Shown: positions 34,601 to 40,945 of the stretch, piece after piece
Layout of the letters: each line of letters opens with the position of its first letter
Numbering within the stretch: position 1 is the stretch's first letter
DNA from: Streptomyces caelestis
GTDB lineage: Bacteria > Actinomycetota > Actinomycetes > Streptomycetales > Streptomycetaceae
NCBI RefSeq assembly: GCF_014205255.1
Contig: NZ_JACHNE010000001.1
Location: 2,542,001 to 2,606,000 of the forward strand
Length of the DNA: 64,000 nt
Reading direction: 5' to 3'
Program-made: the position numbers and the translations under genes
Notes under the pieces: model-generated
Databases searched by the model: none
The model's input: only the letters and a program-made list of their open reading frames with translations
Told to the model about the DNA's origin: nothing

Positions 34601-37011
34601 AGATCTTCACGACGCTGGCCTCGGGAGCCGCGCTCGTCCTCGTCGACGACGCCGTACGGCACGATCCGGCGGCGCTGGCGCAGGCGGTACGCCACCACCG
34701 GGTGCAGCGTGTGTTCATGCCCTGCACCCCGCTGAAGTACCTGATGGAGACCGCCCCCGAACTCCCCTGGCTGCGCGAGCTGTTCTCGGCGGGCGAGGCA
34801 CTCCAGCTCACGCCCGCCTTCCGCCGCTTCCTCGCCACGCACCCGGACTGCGCGCTCCACAACCAGTACGGCCCCACGGAGACGTCGATCATCGTCACCT
34901 CGCACCGCGTGGACCCGGCCGGCGAGGAGTGGCCCCCGATCGGCACGCCGGTGCCGGGGGCGCGCGTCCTACTGCTGGACGAGTCGGGCCGGCCGGTCCC
35001 GGTCGGCGCCGTCGGCGAGATCCACGTGAGCGGGATACCGGTGGCGCACGGGTACCTCAACCGCCCGGCCGAGACCGCCGCCGCGTTCCTCGACGACGGC
35101 GAGGGCGGGGTGCTGTACCGCACGGGCGACCTGGGCCGCCTGCGCACGGACGGCACGCTGGAGTACCGGGGCCGGGCGGACGACCAGGTCAAGATCCGCG
35201 GCTACCGCGTCGAACCGGGCGAGGCGCAGTCGGCGTTGACGGCGCTGCGCGGGGTCCGGGACGCGGCGGTGCTCCCCCGCCGGGACCGTCACGGCGACAT
35301 GGAACTGGTGGCGTACGTGGTGCCGGCCGATGCGGACTCCTGGCCCCGGCTGCGCGCCGCACTGGCCGCCGAGCTCCCCGACCATCTGGTGCCGCGCCGC
35401 TGGGTGAGCCTCGGCCGCCTCCCGGTGAACGCCTCCGGCAAACTGGACCGCGCGGCCCTGCCGGAACCCGGCGACGACGACTCGGACGGGATCCCGCAGT
35501 CGTCCCCGGCCACGGCCCTGGAGAAGACCCTGCACGAGCTGTGGTGCGAGGAACTGGACGCCGGCCAGGTCCCGGTCACGACATCGTTCTTCGAACTCGG
35601 CGGCCACTCCCTGAGCGCGATCCGGCTGCTGAACCGCATGCGGGAGGAGGCGGACGTCGATCTCACGATGGCCGACTTCTTCCTGGATCCGACGATCCGG
35701 GGCATCGCGGCACGCAACCGTGTCGTGGACACCGCGCCGATGCCCTCGACCCTGCGCCGCCTGTGGCGCCGCCATCACGCACTCCCCGACCCGAGCGTCT
35801 ACAACATCGCCCACCGCATGGACCTGCGCGGCGACTTGGAGCCCGAGGCCCTGCACCAGGCCCTCATGGACCTGGTGGCACGCCACCACGCGCTCCGCGG
35901 CAGGCCGGTCCGCCGGGAGGACGGACGGTACGAGGTCGAGGTCCTGGCCCAGGTCCCCGTGACGCTGCCGGTCACCGACCTCCGTGCGCACGCCGGGGAT
36001 GCGGAGAGCGTGGACCGCTGGTGCCGCGAGCAGGTCTCCACCCCGTTCACGCTGGACCAGCCCCCTCTCTTCCGCTTCCGCCTGGCCCGTCTCGCCGAGG
36101 ACCACTGGGTGATGGTGACGGTCCTCCACCACGCGGTGTGTGACGGCTGGTCCCTGAGCATCATCAGGCGCGACCTTCAGGAGCTGTACAACGCGCGACG
36201 CTCCCGTACGTCCCCGCACCTGCCGCTCACCGTCGCCCAGTTCACGGACTTCGCACGATCGGAACACGCCCTGCCGGACAAGCGCAGGACAGCTCTGGAA
36301 CGCTTCTGGCGCACGGAACTCGACACCGTCCCCCTGCGCCCGTCCCTCCCCTACGACCACCCGCACCCGGGCACGCTCTCCGGCCGGGGCGCCCTGCGCA
36401 CCTGGACGATCGCCGACGGCACACCAGCCCGCCTGGCCGACACGGCGACCCGCCTGGGCACCACGGCCTACACGGTCCTCGCGGCCACGTTCGCCACGTG
36501 GCTCGGCGACCTCTGCGGCGAACGGAACAACATCGTCCTGGCGGCCTCCAGCGCGAACCGCGTCCAACGCGACCGCGCCGAGATCGTCGGCATCCTGGGC
36601 GACGCGGTACTCCTGCGGGCCCGGCTGGGCGAAGCGGAGTCCTTCCCCGGCCTGGTGTCCCAGCTGAGCTCCACCCTCTTCACGGCCCTCGACCACCAGG
36701 AACTCCCCCTGACGGACGTGGTGTCCCTCGTCTCGCCCGAGCTGAAGGACGCCCTGTTCCCCACGGTCCTGTTCACAGTGATCACCACCGAGCCCCCGGC
36801 CCTGAACCTCCAGGAGGTCTCCACCACGATCCGCGCCCTCCCCGTCCAGGGCGTGGCCCGCAACGAGCTCTACGTCGTGATCGCCCCCGAGGCCGACACG
36901 ATCACGGTCACGTTCGAGTACTCGACGGACCTGTTCACCCACGAAACGGTCGAGGCGTGGGCCAGGTCCTTCACCGAGGCACTGAGGTCCGCGGTGGACC
37001 CCGGGAACTAG
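25657..37011 (+). CDS. Hybrid synthetase AL-ACP-KS-AT-ACP-LLM-C-A-PCP-C
   Basis: 3784 aa; ATG at 25657 after AAAAGGGAGAAG. Domains by residue: acyl-AMP ligase ~30-570 (LSSGSTG ~175, TGRRKDV, PAGK ~551); ACP ~582-652 (Ser615); repeat linker ~655-880; KS ~883-1317 (Cys1057 in TACSTS, EAHGTGT, NIGHLD); AT ~1407-1693 (Ser1504 in GHSVG; AFHS implies malonyl-CoA); ACP ~1769-1848 (Ser1806); Pro/Thr linker; luciferase-like flavin monooxygenase ~1962-2305; C ~2334-2770 (HHIVFDS at 2462-2468); A ~2787-3272; PCP ~3288-3355 (Ser3318); C ~3362-3782 (HHAVCDG at 3491-3497). No KR, DH, TE or R domain. By the collinearity rule: acyl starter + malonate + one amino acid, oxidised on the line. A-domain code by eye D-V-Q-M-F-A-Q-I-I-K; substrate not assigned (weakly proline-like). 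Architecture recalls MycA/ItuA. Confidence 0.9.
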   Translation: MERLRGQASCRGPEPERTQGDPVDAVRALLGAARTAPGRAVVTVAADGTTNSRSYPELLDAARRMLTGLRAHGLRRGDTVVLCGLPLAEFFPAFWACVLGGALPVAIAEHPAPGSPAFARLRQACALLDQPLVLTDAPGAASLADATPAPRVALARECLAAPPTDDHVEPDPSDTALLMLSSGSTGVPKAARLTHAGLADFAASSRRILDVRPDDTMVNWLPVDHSGAFLLYHLLAVFTGSTNVHAPTERVLADPLRWLDLLHEHRARHSWAPTFAYRLVADALAERADRPWDLSGLKSLVCGGERVVLPVLRRFLDATAPYGVREEHIAPVWGMAETVTAVTYGRLDRPGTVHRLLKNSLGGDLVRAGEDTPDAECVTFVASGSPAHGVTLRIVDDRGDLAPPGRVGRLQVHSAARLTPGYVNNPEADAAAYPAGRDWLDTGDLAFLHDGQVVITGRRKDVIILNGHNVYCHEVEETATAVDGVRQGEVAACGIPHPERGTEELAVFFVSRGTAEDPRIAAEVKAALYTRLRLTAAYVLPVPADEFPRTPAGKVRRAELQNRLVSGGFRAAPTAAPAARADADAVTRAVREELSAVLGRPAGADVPFYELGLTSVLLVRLRNQLAERLGIPIAQTAFFEHPTAKALAAHLASGPTAGAGFEAEAGPGAGAGFEAAAWPAAEARVQAAAGTAAEAGGETAAKPPAEARVQAAAKPTAEPPAQTATEPTAEPPAQTASEPTAEPPAQTASEPTAEPPAQTASEPTAEPPAQTASEPTAEPPAQTASEPTAEPPAQTASEPTATTTPTAATGPTAGTGPEAWTEPKAWTKPEAAVSPEPPATQLGAAVNPDAAPQPGAATQPGAALQPGEATGEGTAVAESPERRVAVIGLSLRFPGANSVEEFWANLRDGVDSVRGFGEQELAAAGLSPEQRRAPGLVPAAGILDGVEEFDPDFFGMSPKEAGLTHPAHRLFLECCHRALEDGGHAATAPGVRVGVFAGSGMNLYDHQQQPATGSPYDPSDPAAGMQSAIGQEPDFLATRVAYRLGLTGPAIGVQTACSTSLVAVHLAVQALLTGEADLALAGAAAVHLPQETGYHSHPGSILSPTGRCRAFDAEADGTVGGNGVAAVLLKRLDRALADGDTVHAVILGSAVNNDGAAKVGFSAPGVEGQAEVVRQALRRAEVPAATISYVEAHGTGTRLGDPVELTALRRALGEDTGGSARAGSCVVGSVKPNIGHLDSCAGMAGLIKTVLMLRNHTLVPTPHLTRPNPELPLADGRLTLATDLRPWQVPDGVPRRAGVSALGVGGTNAHVVLEEAPPVHPRPASELPVLVPVSARDPEALAGLTAALRDRLLARPGLPAADVAATLALGRPHRAARTAVAGRTAGELARALGEQHPLTPSPLGPVAFAFAGQGSARRGMANGLYAAHPAARATLDRCEEVYAGEFGGSLLARLLTAPASADRPADDEIWPTETAQAALFAHQAALAEAWRAAGIRPGLLFGHSVGEYAALYAAGALTLEDGLRLTAWRGRLMQTRCPAGGMLAVRTDQATARRIAQAAGAELAVVNGPHAHVLSGPPQALKEAAALLDQEGLRWRALPVDRAFHSAEIDSALDEFRTRARGVRYRPLHTPLVTTADGELRRVGWTADVEYLCRQARHPVRFDLAMDKAVEQGCRDFVEIGAGRTLTGLGRHCVPDSRWLSGQGEGDGAAEQAHGFLTALGSLYVRGADLDWRALGREGGRVQLPGHPLRRRTVPFKAVPPSAALDLPVPDGEVIDRVRQLTADKLGRPIADVTPDSSFFELGADSLSLMSMTTELEQRYGVRVPVREVFDSADTPRRLAERVAQLRGDAPVIQETVVQEPVVEQPTASAAPSESPEGLHALFGRQLRLAEQLVGQVGEMISRQLDVLATSGTTTTPPAQAPVQAPVPAPAPLVPKPTPIPTPTPTPTPTPTPSPPLSHPGTFDFSLYFFGDYPQDTDHDKYGLIMAAADFADQHGFHALWFPERHFNSFGALFPNPSVLAAALAARTSRIRLHAGSVVLPLHHPARVAEEWSVVDNISGGRTGLCFASGWHATDFALAPQHFGRHREVMYEHLATVRDLWSGQPVKTTAGDGTSVEIRLHPRPVQERPPMYVAVVGNPDSYRRAAAEDLGVVTNLMTQTVEQLAENIALYRRCRAEHGLDPAAGRVVVLVHTYLEDDAERARAEAYRPFLSYLRSSLSLFDQVTNSLGFQVDLENTPEEDVEFLLGRAYERYCDSRALIGDAHTAAETVRRLREAGADEIACFVDFGVPKEKVLAALPVLARLRSTTPGTKPRPLPETCAPRPPRPAPRRRTPLTPGQRRIWFLEQLHPGTAMYHEPKAIRLDGPLDVPALQWALQRVTDRHPALRTVFGDTAGVPYQEIRDRMPLDCPVEDHTGATEEEALRATLAAADSHRLDLSTGPLVTARLLRLADDRHLLFLLAHHIVFDSSSTAVLARDLAAYYRARRRGDADAEPPPLPGPPAPPAPDTARCLDFWRRYLGDAPELTLPTDRPRPPVRTGAGASLTHALDAELTDGLRTFAAGHRATLFMTLTSAIGAVLGRFSGQRDVVIGTAVAARPAGAEDHVGLFLDTVPLRLDLSGDPDFPTLLHRVRESSTSAYEHRGVPFDELVGALNPRRDPGRNPLFQVMVEYENEGEALFDPPRLTATLLDVPSARAPFDLSVYLTHHAGGVRFMVEYDTALFDEATVRRFVDYVEQVLRRVLHTPGAPLADLTALTAADRAVLSHQEHPGEGALAEGTLAEGTPATLHGLFERQAHRTPDAVALISGEHHVSYADLDAAANRLARQLRTRGAARGERVAVLLPRGPHLITALLAVLKSGAAYLPLDPSLPTPRLSLLLADGAPVLLLTSHTALAGHSDLAPEPPVLRVEEADGTLPCTPLPDGAGPEDPAYCIHTSGSTGRPKGVVVPHRGPANLVHGHLRRHPALRTLQWTSPAFDVSVQEIFTTLASGAALVLVDDAVRHDPAALAQAVRHHRVQRVFMPCTPLKYLMETAPELPWLRELFSAGEALQLTPAFRRFLATHPDCALHNQYGPTETSIIVTSHRVDPAGEEWPPIGTPVPGARVLLLDESGRPVPVGAVGEIHVSGIPVAHGYLNRPAETAAAFLDDGEGGVLYRTGDLGRLRTDGTLEYRGRADDQVKIRGYRVEPGEAQSALTALRGVRDAAVLPRRDRHGDMELVAYVVPADADSWPRLRAALAAELPDHLVPRRWVSLGRLPVNASGKLDRAALPEPGDDDSDGIPQSSPATALEKTLHELWCEELDAGQVPVTTSFFELGGHSLSAIRLLNRMREEADVDLTMADFFLDPTIRGIAARNRVVDTAPMPSTLRRLWRRHHALPDPSVYNIAHRMDLRGDLEPEALHQALMDLVARHHALRGRPVRREDGRYEVEVLAQVPVTLPVTDLRAHAGDAESVDRWCREQVSTPFTLDQPPLFRFRLARLAEDHWVMVTVLHHAVCDGWSLSIIRRDLQELYNARRSRTSPHLPLTVAQFTDFARSEHALPDKRRTALERFWRTELDTVPLRPSLPYDHPHPGTLSGRGALRTWTIADGTPARLADTATRLGTTAYTVLAATFATWLGDLCGERNNIVLAASSANRVQRDRAEIVGILGDAVLLRARLGEAESFPGLVSQLSSTLFTALDHQELPLTDVVSLVSPELKDALFPTVLFTVITTEPPALNLQEVSTTIRALPVQGVARNELYVVIAPEADTITVTFEYSTDLFTHETVEAWARSFTEALRSAVDPGN
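27796..28047 (+). repeat. Seven 36-bp tandem repeats in the synthetase gene
   Basis: Each unit encodes EPTAEPPAQTAS. Units 2-7 (27832-28047) are identical at the DNA level, and unit 1 differs only at its first codon and last two codons (AAG..., GCGACC). They lie in the ACP-KS linker (residues 714-797). Exact identity indicates recent slippage or unequal exchange; the unit number likely varies among strains. Confidence 0.95.
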
Positions 37012-37043
37012 CGGTGAACGCCGGGAACTGAAGGAAGCCGCTG

Positions 37044-37826
37044 CTAGAGCGCGTCCACCGCGCTCACCTTCCACCCGTCTCCCGTGCGGTCCATCGTCAT
37101 CCGCACCCGGTTCAGGTCCACGCGGGATCCCGAGACCTGGGTGCTCTCGGTGACCTGGTTGACGAAGAGCAGGACCACGACTTTGTCGGGGGAGGCCGAG
37201 ACGACGGAGGCGGCGGGGGCGCCTGCGGAGCCGGGGGCGGCGACCGTCGCCTTCACCACGCCGTGGTACTTCTCGGCCGTCGGGGCGACCACGGACTTCG
37301 TCGTCTTGCCGTACTCGTCGCGGAAGTCGCCGGTCAGGTGGGCGCGGGCCCTGGAGAAGTCCTCGTCCAGGCGCCGGTAGTCGTACGACAGGACGATCGG
37401 CGCCGCTTTTCGCGCGGCCGCGAGCGCCTCGGTCCGGGCGGTCTCCGTCAGGCGGCCGTCACGGTGCTGCCATCCCAGGGCGGCGATCGCGATCAGGCCG
37501 GCGACGAGCAGGACGGCCAGGACCAGGGTGAGCAGTTTCCGGCGGCCGCCGGGGCCGGGCTCGCTCCGCTCGTGCGGAACGTCCTGCCCGAACGACTCCG
37601 GCGACGGCTCCGGCGGGTCGTCCCAGCCGTCCTTCGGGGCCTCGACGAGGACGGTGCGTCCGGCGAGCGGCCGCCCGGCCCGGCGCGGGGACTCCTCGTC
37701 GCCGGCCGTCGCCGCGCCCGCTTCGCGGTGGCCGCGCTCCGCGCGCTTCGCCGCCGCGCGGGCGGCCGCCGTCATGGTGCGGCGGGTGCCGGGACCGGGG
37801 GCGCGGCCGGTGGTCGTCTTCGGCAT
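37044..37826 (-). CDS. Mce-associated membrane protein
   Basis: 260 aa. A ~95-residue disordered, charged N-terminal region precedes one transmembrane helix (KLLTLVLAVLLVAGLIAIAALGW, about residues 98-120) and an extracytoplasmic NTF2-like domain (VLSYDYRRLDEDFSRARAHLTGDF...VTEST). This is the Mas/Mce-associated pattern found at the end of actinobacterial mce operons. It probably stabilises or modifies the Mce complex at the cell surface. ATG at 37826 with GAGGAGGACCACC upstream. Last gene of the operon; convergent with the synthetase gene 32 bp away. Confidence 0.85.
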   Translation of the reverse strand: MPKTTTGRAPGPGTRRTMTAAARAAAKRAERGHREAGAATAGDEESPRRAGRPLAGRTVLVEAPKDGWDDPPEPSPESFGQDVPHERSEPGPGGRRKLLTLVLAVLLVAGLIAIAALGWQHRDGRLTETARTEALAAARKAAPIVLSYDYRRLDEDFSRARAHLTGDFRDEYGKTTKSVVAPTAEKYHGVVKATVAAPGSAGAPAASVVSASPDKVVVLLFVNQVTESTQVSGSRVDLNRVRMTMDRTGDGWKVSAVDAL

Positions 37827-37875
37827 GGTGGTCCTCCTCGTCGGTGCTTGTCGGTCGGGGAGTCGGCCTGTGGGG

Positions 37876-38388
37876 TCAGCCGACGAACTCGACGTCGGAC
37901 GTCAGCCAGCGGCCGTCCTTGTGTACGAGGTCGAGCTGGAGCCGGTACGTGCGCGCCTCCCCCTCGGGCACGGCGGTGTTGGTCACCTTGCTGTCGGCGA
38001 CCACCAGCACACGGGCCGAGTTCTCGTCGGAGCGGACGATGCCCGCCTCCAGGACCTGGCCTTCCGACACGGACTTGTTCTGGGCCACCAGCTTCGTCAA
38101 CTGGTCCGTCTGCGCGGTGAACTGCTTCTTGAACTCGCCGGTCGCGCCCGCCAGCACGTTCGCGCTGTCGCGGTCGTAGTGCCGGTAGTCGAGGGAGGTG
38201 AAGTTCAGCGCCGACTGGCGGGCCGCGGCCAGGATGCCCTGGCGTCGCTGGTCCGTCTCCCACTGTTCGTGGAGGCCGAGAGCCAGCCAGAGTGCCAGTG
38301 CCGTGGTGATGACGGTCGCCGCGACGAGTCCCGCCGACATCACCGCGGGTCGCACCGGCCTCATGCCATGGGGCCAACGAGCAGCCAT
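37876..38388 (-). CDS. Mce-associated membrane protein
   Basis: 170 aa. One N-terminal membrane helix (AVMSAGLVAATVITTALALWLALGL) followed by an NTF2-like domain (LNFTSLDYRHYDRDSANVLAGATGEFKKQF), as in the next gene. ATG at 38388 chosen because AAAGGAG lies 8 nt upstream; an ATG at 38364 overlapping the mceF stop (ATGA) is the alternative. Overlaps mceF by 28 bp with the chosen start. It would sit beside the Mce proteins outside the membrane. Confidence 0.83.
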   Translation of the reverse strand: MAARWPHGMRPVRPAVMSAGLVAATVITTALALWLALGLHEQWETDQRRQGILAAARQSALNFTSLDYRHYDRDSANVLAGATGEFKKQFTAQTDQLTKLVAQNKSVSEGQVLEAGIVRSDENSARVLVVADSKVTNTAVPEGEARTYRLQLDLVHKDGRWLTSDVEFVG

Positions 38389-39635
38389 TGCCACGACTCC
38401 TTTCCGAACACGGCCTGCTGGCCGCCCGTCGAGCCGATCTCGACGTTCCTTCCGTCCGGGCCGGCGGTGCTGCCGGTCTCCGGGTCGTACGGGGTGACGT
38501 ACGCCGCCTGGTCGGCGCCGCCGTCTCTCGACGCGCCCGGGGCGTTCTGCGCGCCCCGTACCGACGACTCGCTGCCGCGCGGGAGCGTGCAGCGGGCGTC
38601 GGTGTTCGCCTCGCGTGTGCTGGTGTCCGCGGGGTCGCGGCGTGCCGTGCCGTACCCCTGGGTGCAGGCGGGCGGGTCGTCGGCGTTCAGCACCAGGCCG
38701 AAGTGGGTGGTGCCGTCGCCCGGGACGACCGTGTAGCTGCCCGCGACCATCAGCGGGAAGGTGACCAGGGCCTGCTCGACGCCGGGGAGGCGGGCCAGCG
38801 TGACCTGGCCGCCGCTGATCAGGTTGGCCAGCAGGACCGACAGCTGCGGCCCGGTCGACTTCAGCAGCGCGTTCAGCTCCTGCGCCGCCGGCCTCGCGTT
38901 GCCGATCAGCTTGCGCAGGTCCCCGTCGCTTGCCTTCAACTGAGCCGAGAGAGCGGCCAGATCGCGCGCGAACGACTTGATCGACGAGCCCTGGTCGGCC
39001 TGTGTCTTCAGGACCTTCCGTGAGTCCTCGATCAGGGCGATGGTCTCGGGCAGCGCCTCGGACGCCGACTCGACGAGGGTGTTGCCCGAGTCCACCAGGC
39101 GGCTCAGGTTCGGGCCGGTGCCGGCGAAAGCCTTGCCCAACTCGTCGACCGTGACCCGCAGGTCGTCCTTGCCGACCGAGTTCACCAGGCGGTCCAGGCT
39201 GAGGACCATGTCCGTCGCCGGCAGCGGCACCCGCGTGCTCTCGCGCGGGATCGTGCTGCCGCTGAGCAGGTAGGGGCCGCGGGAGGTGCGGGGCTGGAGG
39301 TCGACGTACTGCTCCCCCACGGCCGATCGGTTCGCCACCACCGCCAGTGTGTCCGCCGGGATGCGCGGCGCCCCGTCCTCGATGTCGAGCGTGACCGAGA
39401 CCCCGTCCGGGCCGGTCAGGCGCAGCGCGCCGACCTTGCCGACCGGCACCCCGCGGTACGTGACCTCGGCGCCGGGGAAGACACCCCCGGAGTCGGCGAA
39501 GTCGGCCCGCACGGTGTAGCCGCGGTCCAGGACCTCGTCCACCAGACCCGTGTACTCGGCACCGACGTACGACACGCCCACGGCGGTCATGGTGGCGAAG
39601 GCGATCAGTTGCGCCTTGACCGTACGGGTGATCAC
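38361..39635 (-). CDS. MceF-like Mce family protein
   Basis: 424 aa; GTG at 39635 overlaps the mceE stop by 4 bp (GTGA). N-terminal membrane anchor (VKAQLIAFATMTAVGVSYVGAEY) followed by the MlaD/MCE domain (YTVRADFADSGGVFPGAEVTYRGVPVGKV, about residues 40-130) and a long helical Cterminal portion with a low-complexity end. MCE proteins assemble as hexamers forming a lipid-conducting channel across the envelope; in mce1/mce4 systems one protein of each of six types makes the ring. Sixth in order here, hence MceF by position. Confidence 0.85.
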   Translation of the reverse strand: MITRTVKAQLIAFATMTAVGVSYVGAEYTGLVDEVLDRGYTVRADFADSGGVFPGAEVTYRGVPVGKVGALRLTGPDGVSVTLDIEDGAPRIPADTLAVVANRSAVGEQYVDLQPRTSRGPYLLSGSTIPRESTRVPLPATDMVLSLDRLVNSVGKDDLRVTVDELGKAFAGTGPNLSRLVDSGNTLVESASEALPETIALIEDSRKVLKTQADQGSSIKSFARDLAALSAQLKASDGDLRKLIGNARPAAQELNALLKSTGPQLSVLLANLISGGQVTLARLPGVEQALVTFPLMVAGSYTVVPGDGTTHFGLVLNADDPPACTQGYGTARRDPADTSTREANTDARCTLPRGSESSVRGAQNAPGASRDGGADQAAYVTPYDPETGSTAGPDGRNVEIGSTGGQQAVFGKESWQWLLVGPMA

Positions 39636-40945
39636 GGCTGGACCCCCTTCAGCATCAGCTCGGCGAGTTCGAGGTTGATCCCCTCGGGCCAGTCGGCCCC
39701 GGTGCGGTGGCCGCCGGAGCCGTAGCCGGCGGTGCACACCGGCGGGCACAGCGGGTCCTCGCCGCCCGAGGGGGCCGACGGGGACGCCGGCACGCTCGGA
39801 CCGCTCGGACCGCTCGGCAGCGCGGTGGGCGCCGGCACGTCCGGGAGATCCGGTGCGTCCGGGAGATCCGGCAGATCCGGTACGTCCGGCAGGTCCGGGG
39901 CCTCGGGAAGCCCGGGTCCCCGGGTGTCCCCGCCGCCCGGCTCGTCCGTCAGGTTGCCGTAGATCCCGGCCAGATCGAGGTCCGCCGTGACGTGCAGGTT
40001 GACGTAGTCACCCTTGATGGCGTCCACGACGTTGCGCGGGAACGGGTACGTCGTCAGCAGCTCAAGGGAGTTGGGCAGGTCGCTGCCCGCCTTGTTGAGC
40101 TGTCGCAGGATCGGCCACAGCTGCCTGAGGTTGGCGACCGTGTCGTCGTGCGAGGCGTTGATCACCTTGGTGCCGGTCGTGCCGAGCCTGGACAGGGCGG
40201 TGAGCATCCTCGTCAGGTCGCGGCGCTGGTCGGCCAGGACCTTCAGGGCGGGCGGCATCGTGTCGACGGCCTCGGCGATCGTCGTCTTCTCCTTGCCCAG
40301 CCGTTTCGCCAGCCGGTCGACGGCCTTCAGGGCGCGGACGATGTCCTGGCGCTGGTCGTCCAGGCCTCCGATGAAGGTGTCGAGCTCCTTGAGCAGGGAC
40401 TTGACCCGGTTCTCCCGGCCCTCCAGGGCCTTGTTCAGCTCCGTGGTGATCGTCTTGAGCTGGGCGACGCCGCCGCCGTTGAGCAGGGCGGACAGCGCGG
40501 ACAGCACCTCCTCGATCTCGGGGTTGCGGCCGCTGCGGGACAGGGGGATCACATCACCGTCGCGGAGCCGGCCGGCCGGCGTGCCTTCCAGGGGCCGGGA
40601 CAGTGCCACGTACTTCTCGCCCAGCATGCTGGTCTGCCGCAGCCCGGCGACGGCGTTGGCGGGCAGCTTCACCGAGTCGGCGACCCGGAGACTGACCCTC
40701 GCGTGCCAGCCCTGCAGCTCCACCTTCTCCACCGCGCCCACGGTGACGTTGTTGACCTTGACCGCCGACTGCGGAACCAGGTCGAGGACGTCCCGGAACT
40801 CGACGGTGACGTGGTAGGCGTGGCCGTCGGCGGCGGCTCCGCCGGGGAGCGGGACGTCGTACCAGCCGTTGAACTCGCAGCCGGACAGGAGCAGCGTCCC
40901 GACGGCCGCCCAGGCGACGGCCCCGGCCTTGCGCGGGGGCCTCAT
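39632..40945 (-). CDS. MceE-like Mce family lipoprotein
   Basis: 437 aa. Signal sequence with lipobox LLLSGC (Cys about residue 23), as usual for MceE (LprK-type). MCE domain follows (YHVTVEFRDVLDLVPQSAVKVNNVTVGAV), then long helices, and a C-terminal low-complexity segment of LPD-type repeats (about residues 340-375: APDLPDVPDLPDLPDAP) and a Cys-containing end. ATG at 40945; the 3' end overlaps mceF by 4 bp. It would anchor the channel hexamer to the outer leaflet through the lipid. Confidence 0.87.
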   Translation of the reverse strand: MRPPRKAGAVAWAAVGTLLLSGCEFNGWYDVPLPGGAAADGHAYHVTVEFRDVLDLVPQSAVKVNNVTVGAVEKVELQGWHARVSLRVADSVKLPANAVAGLRQTSMLGEKYVALSRPLEGTPAGRLRDGDVIPLSRSGRNPEIEEVLSALSALLNGGGVAQLKTITTELNKALEGRENRVKSLLKELDTFIGGLDDQRQDIVRALKAVDRLAKRLGKEKTTIAEAVDTMPPALKVLADQRRDLTRMLTALSRLGTTGTKVINASHDDTVANLRQLWPILRQLNKAGSDLPNSLELLTTYPFPRNVVDAIKGDYVNLHVTADLDLAGIYGNLTDEPGGGDTRGPGLPEAPDLPDVPDLPDLPDAPDLPDVPAPTALPSGPSGPSVPASPSAPSGGEDPLCPPVCTAGYGSGGHRTGADWPEGINLELAELMLKGVQP

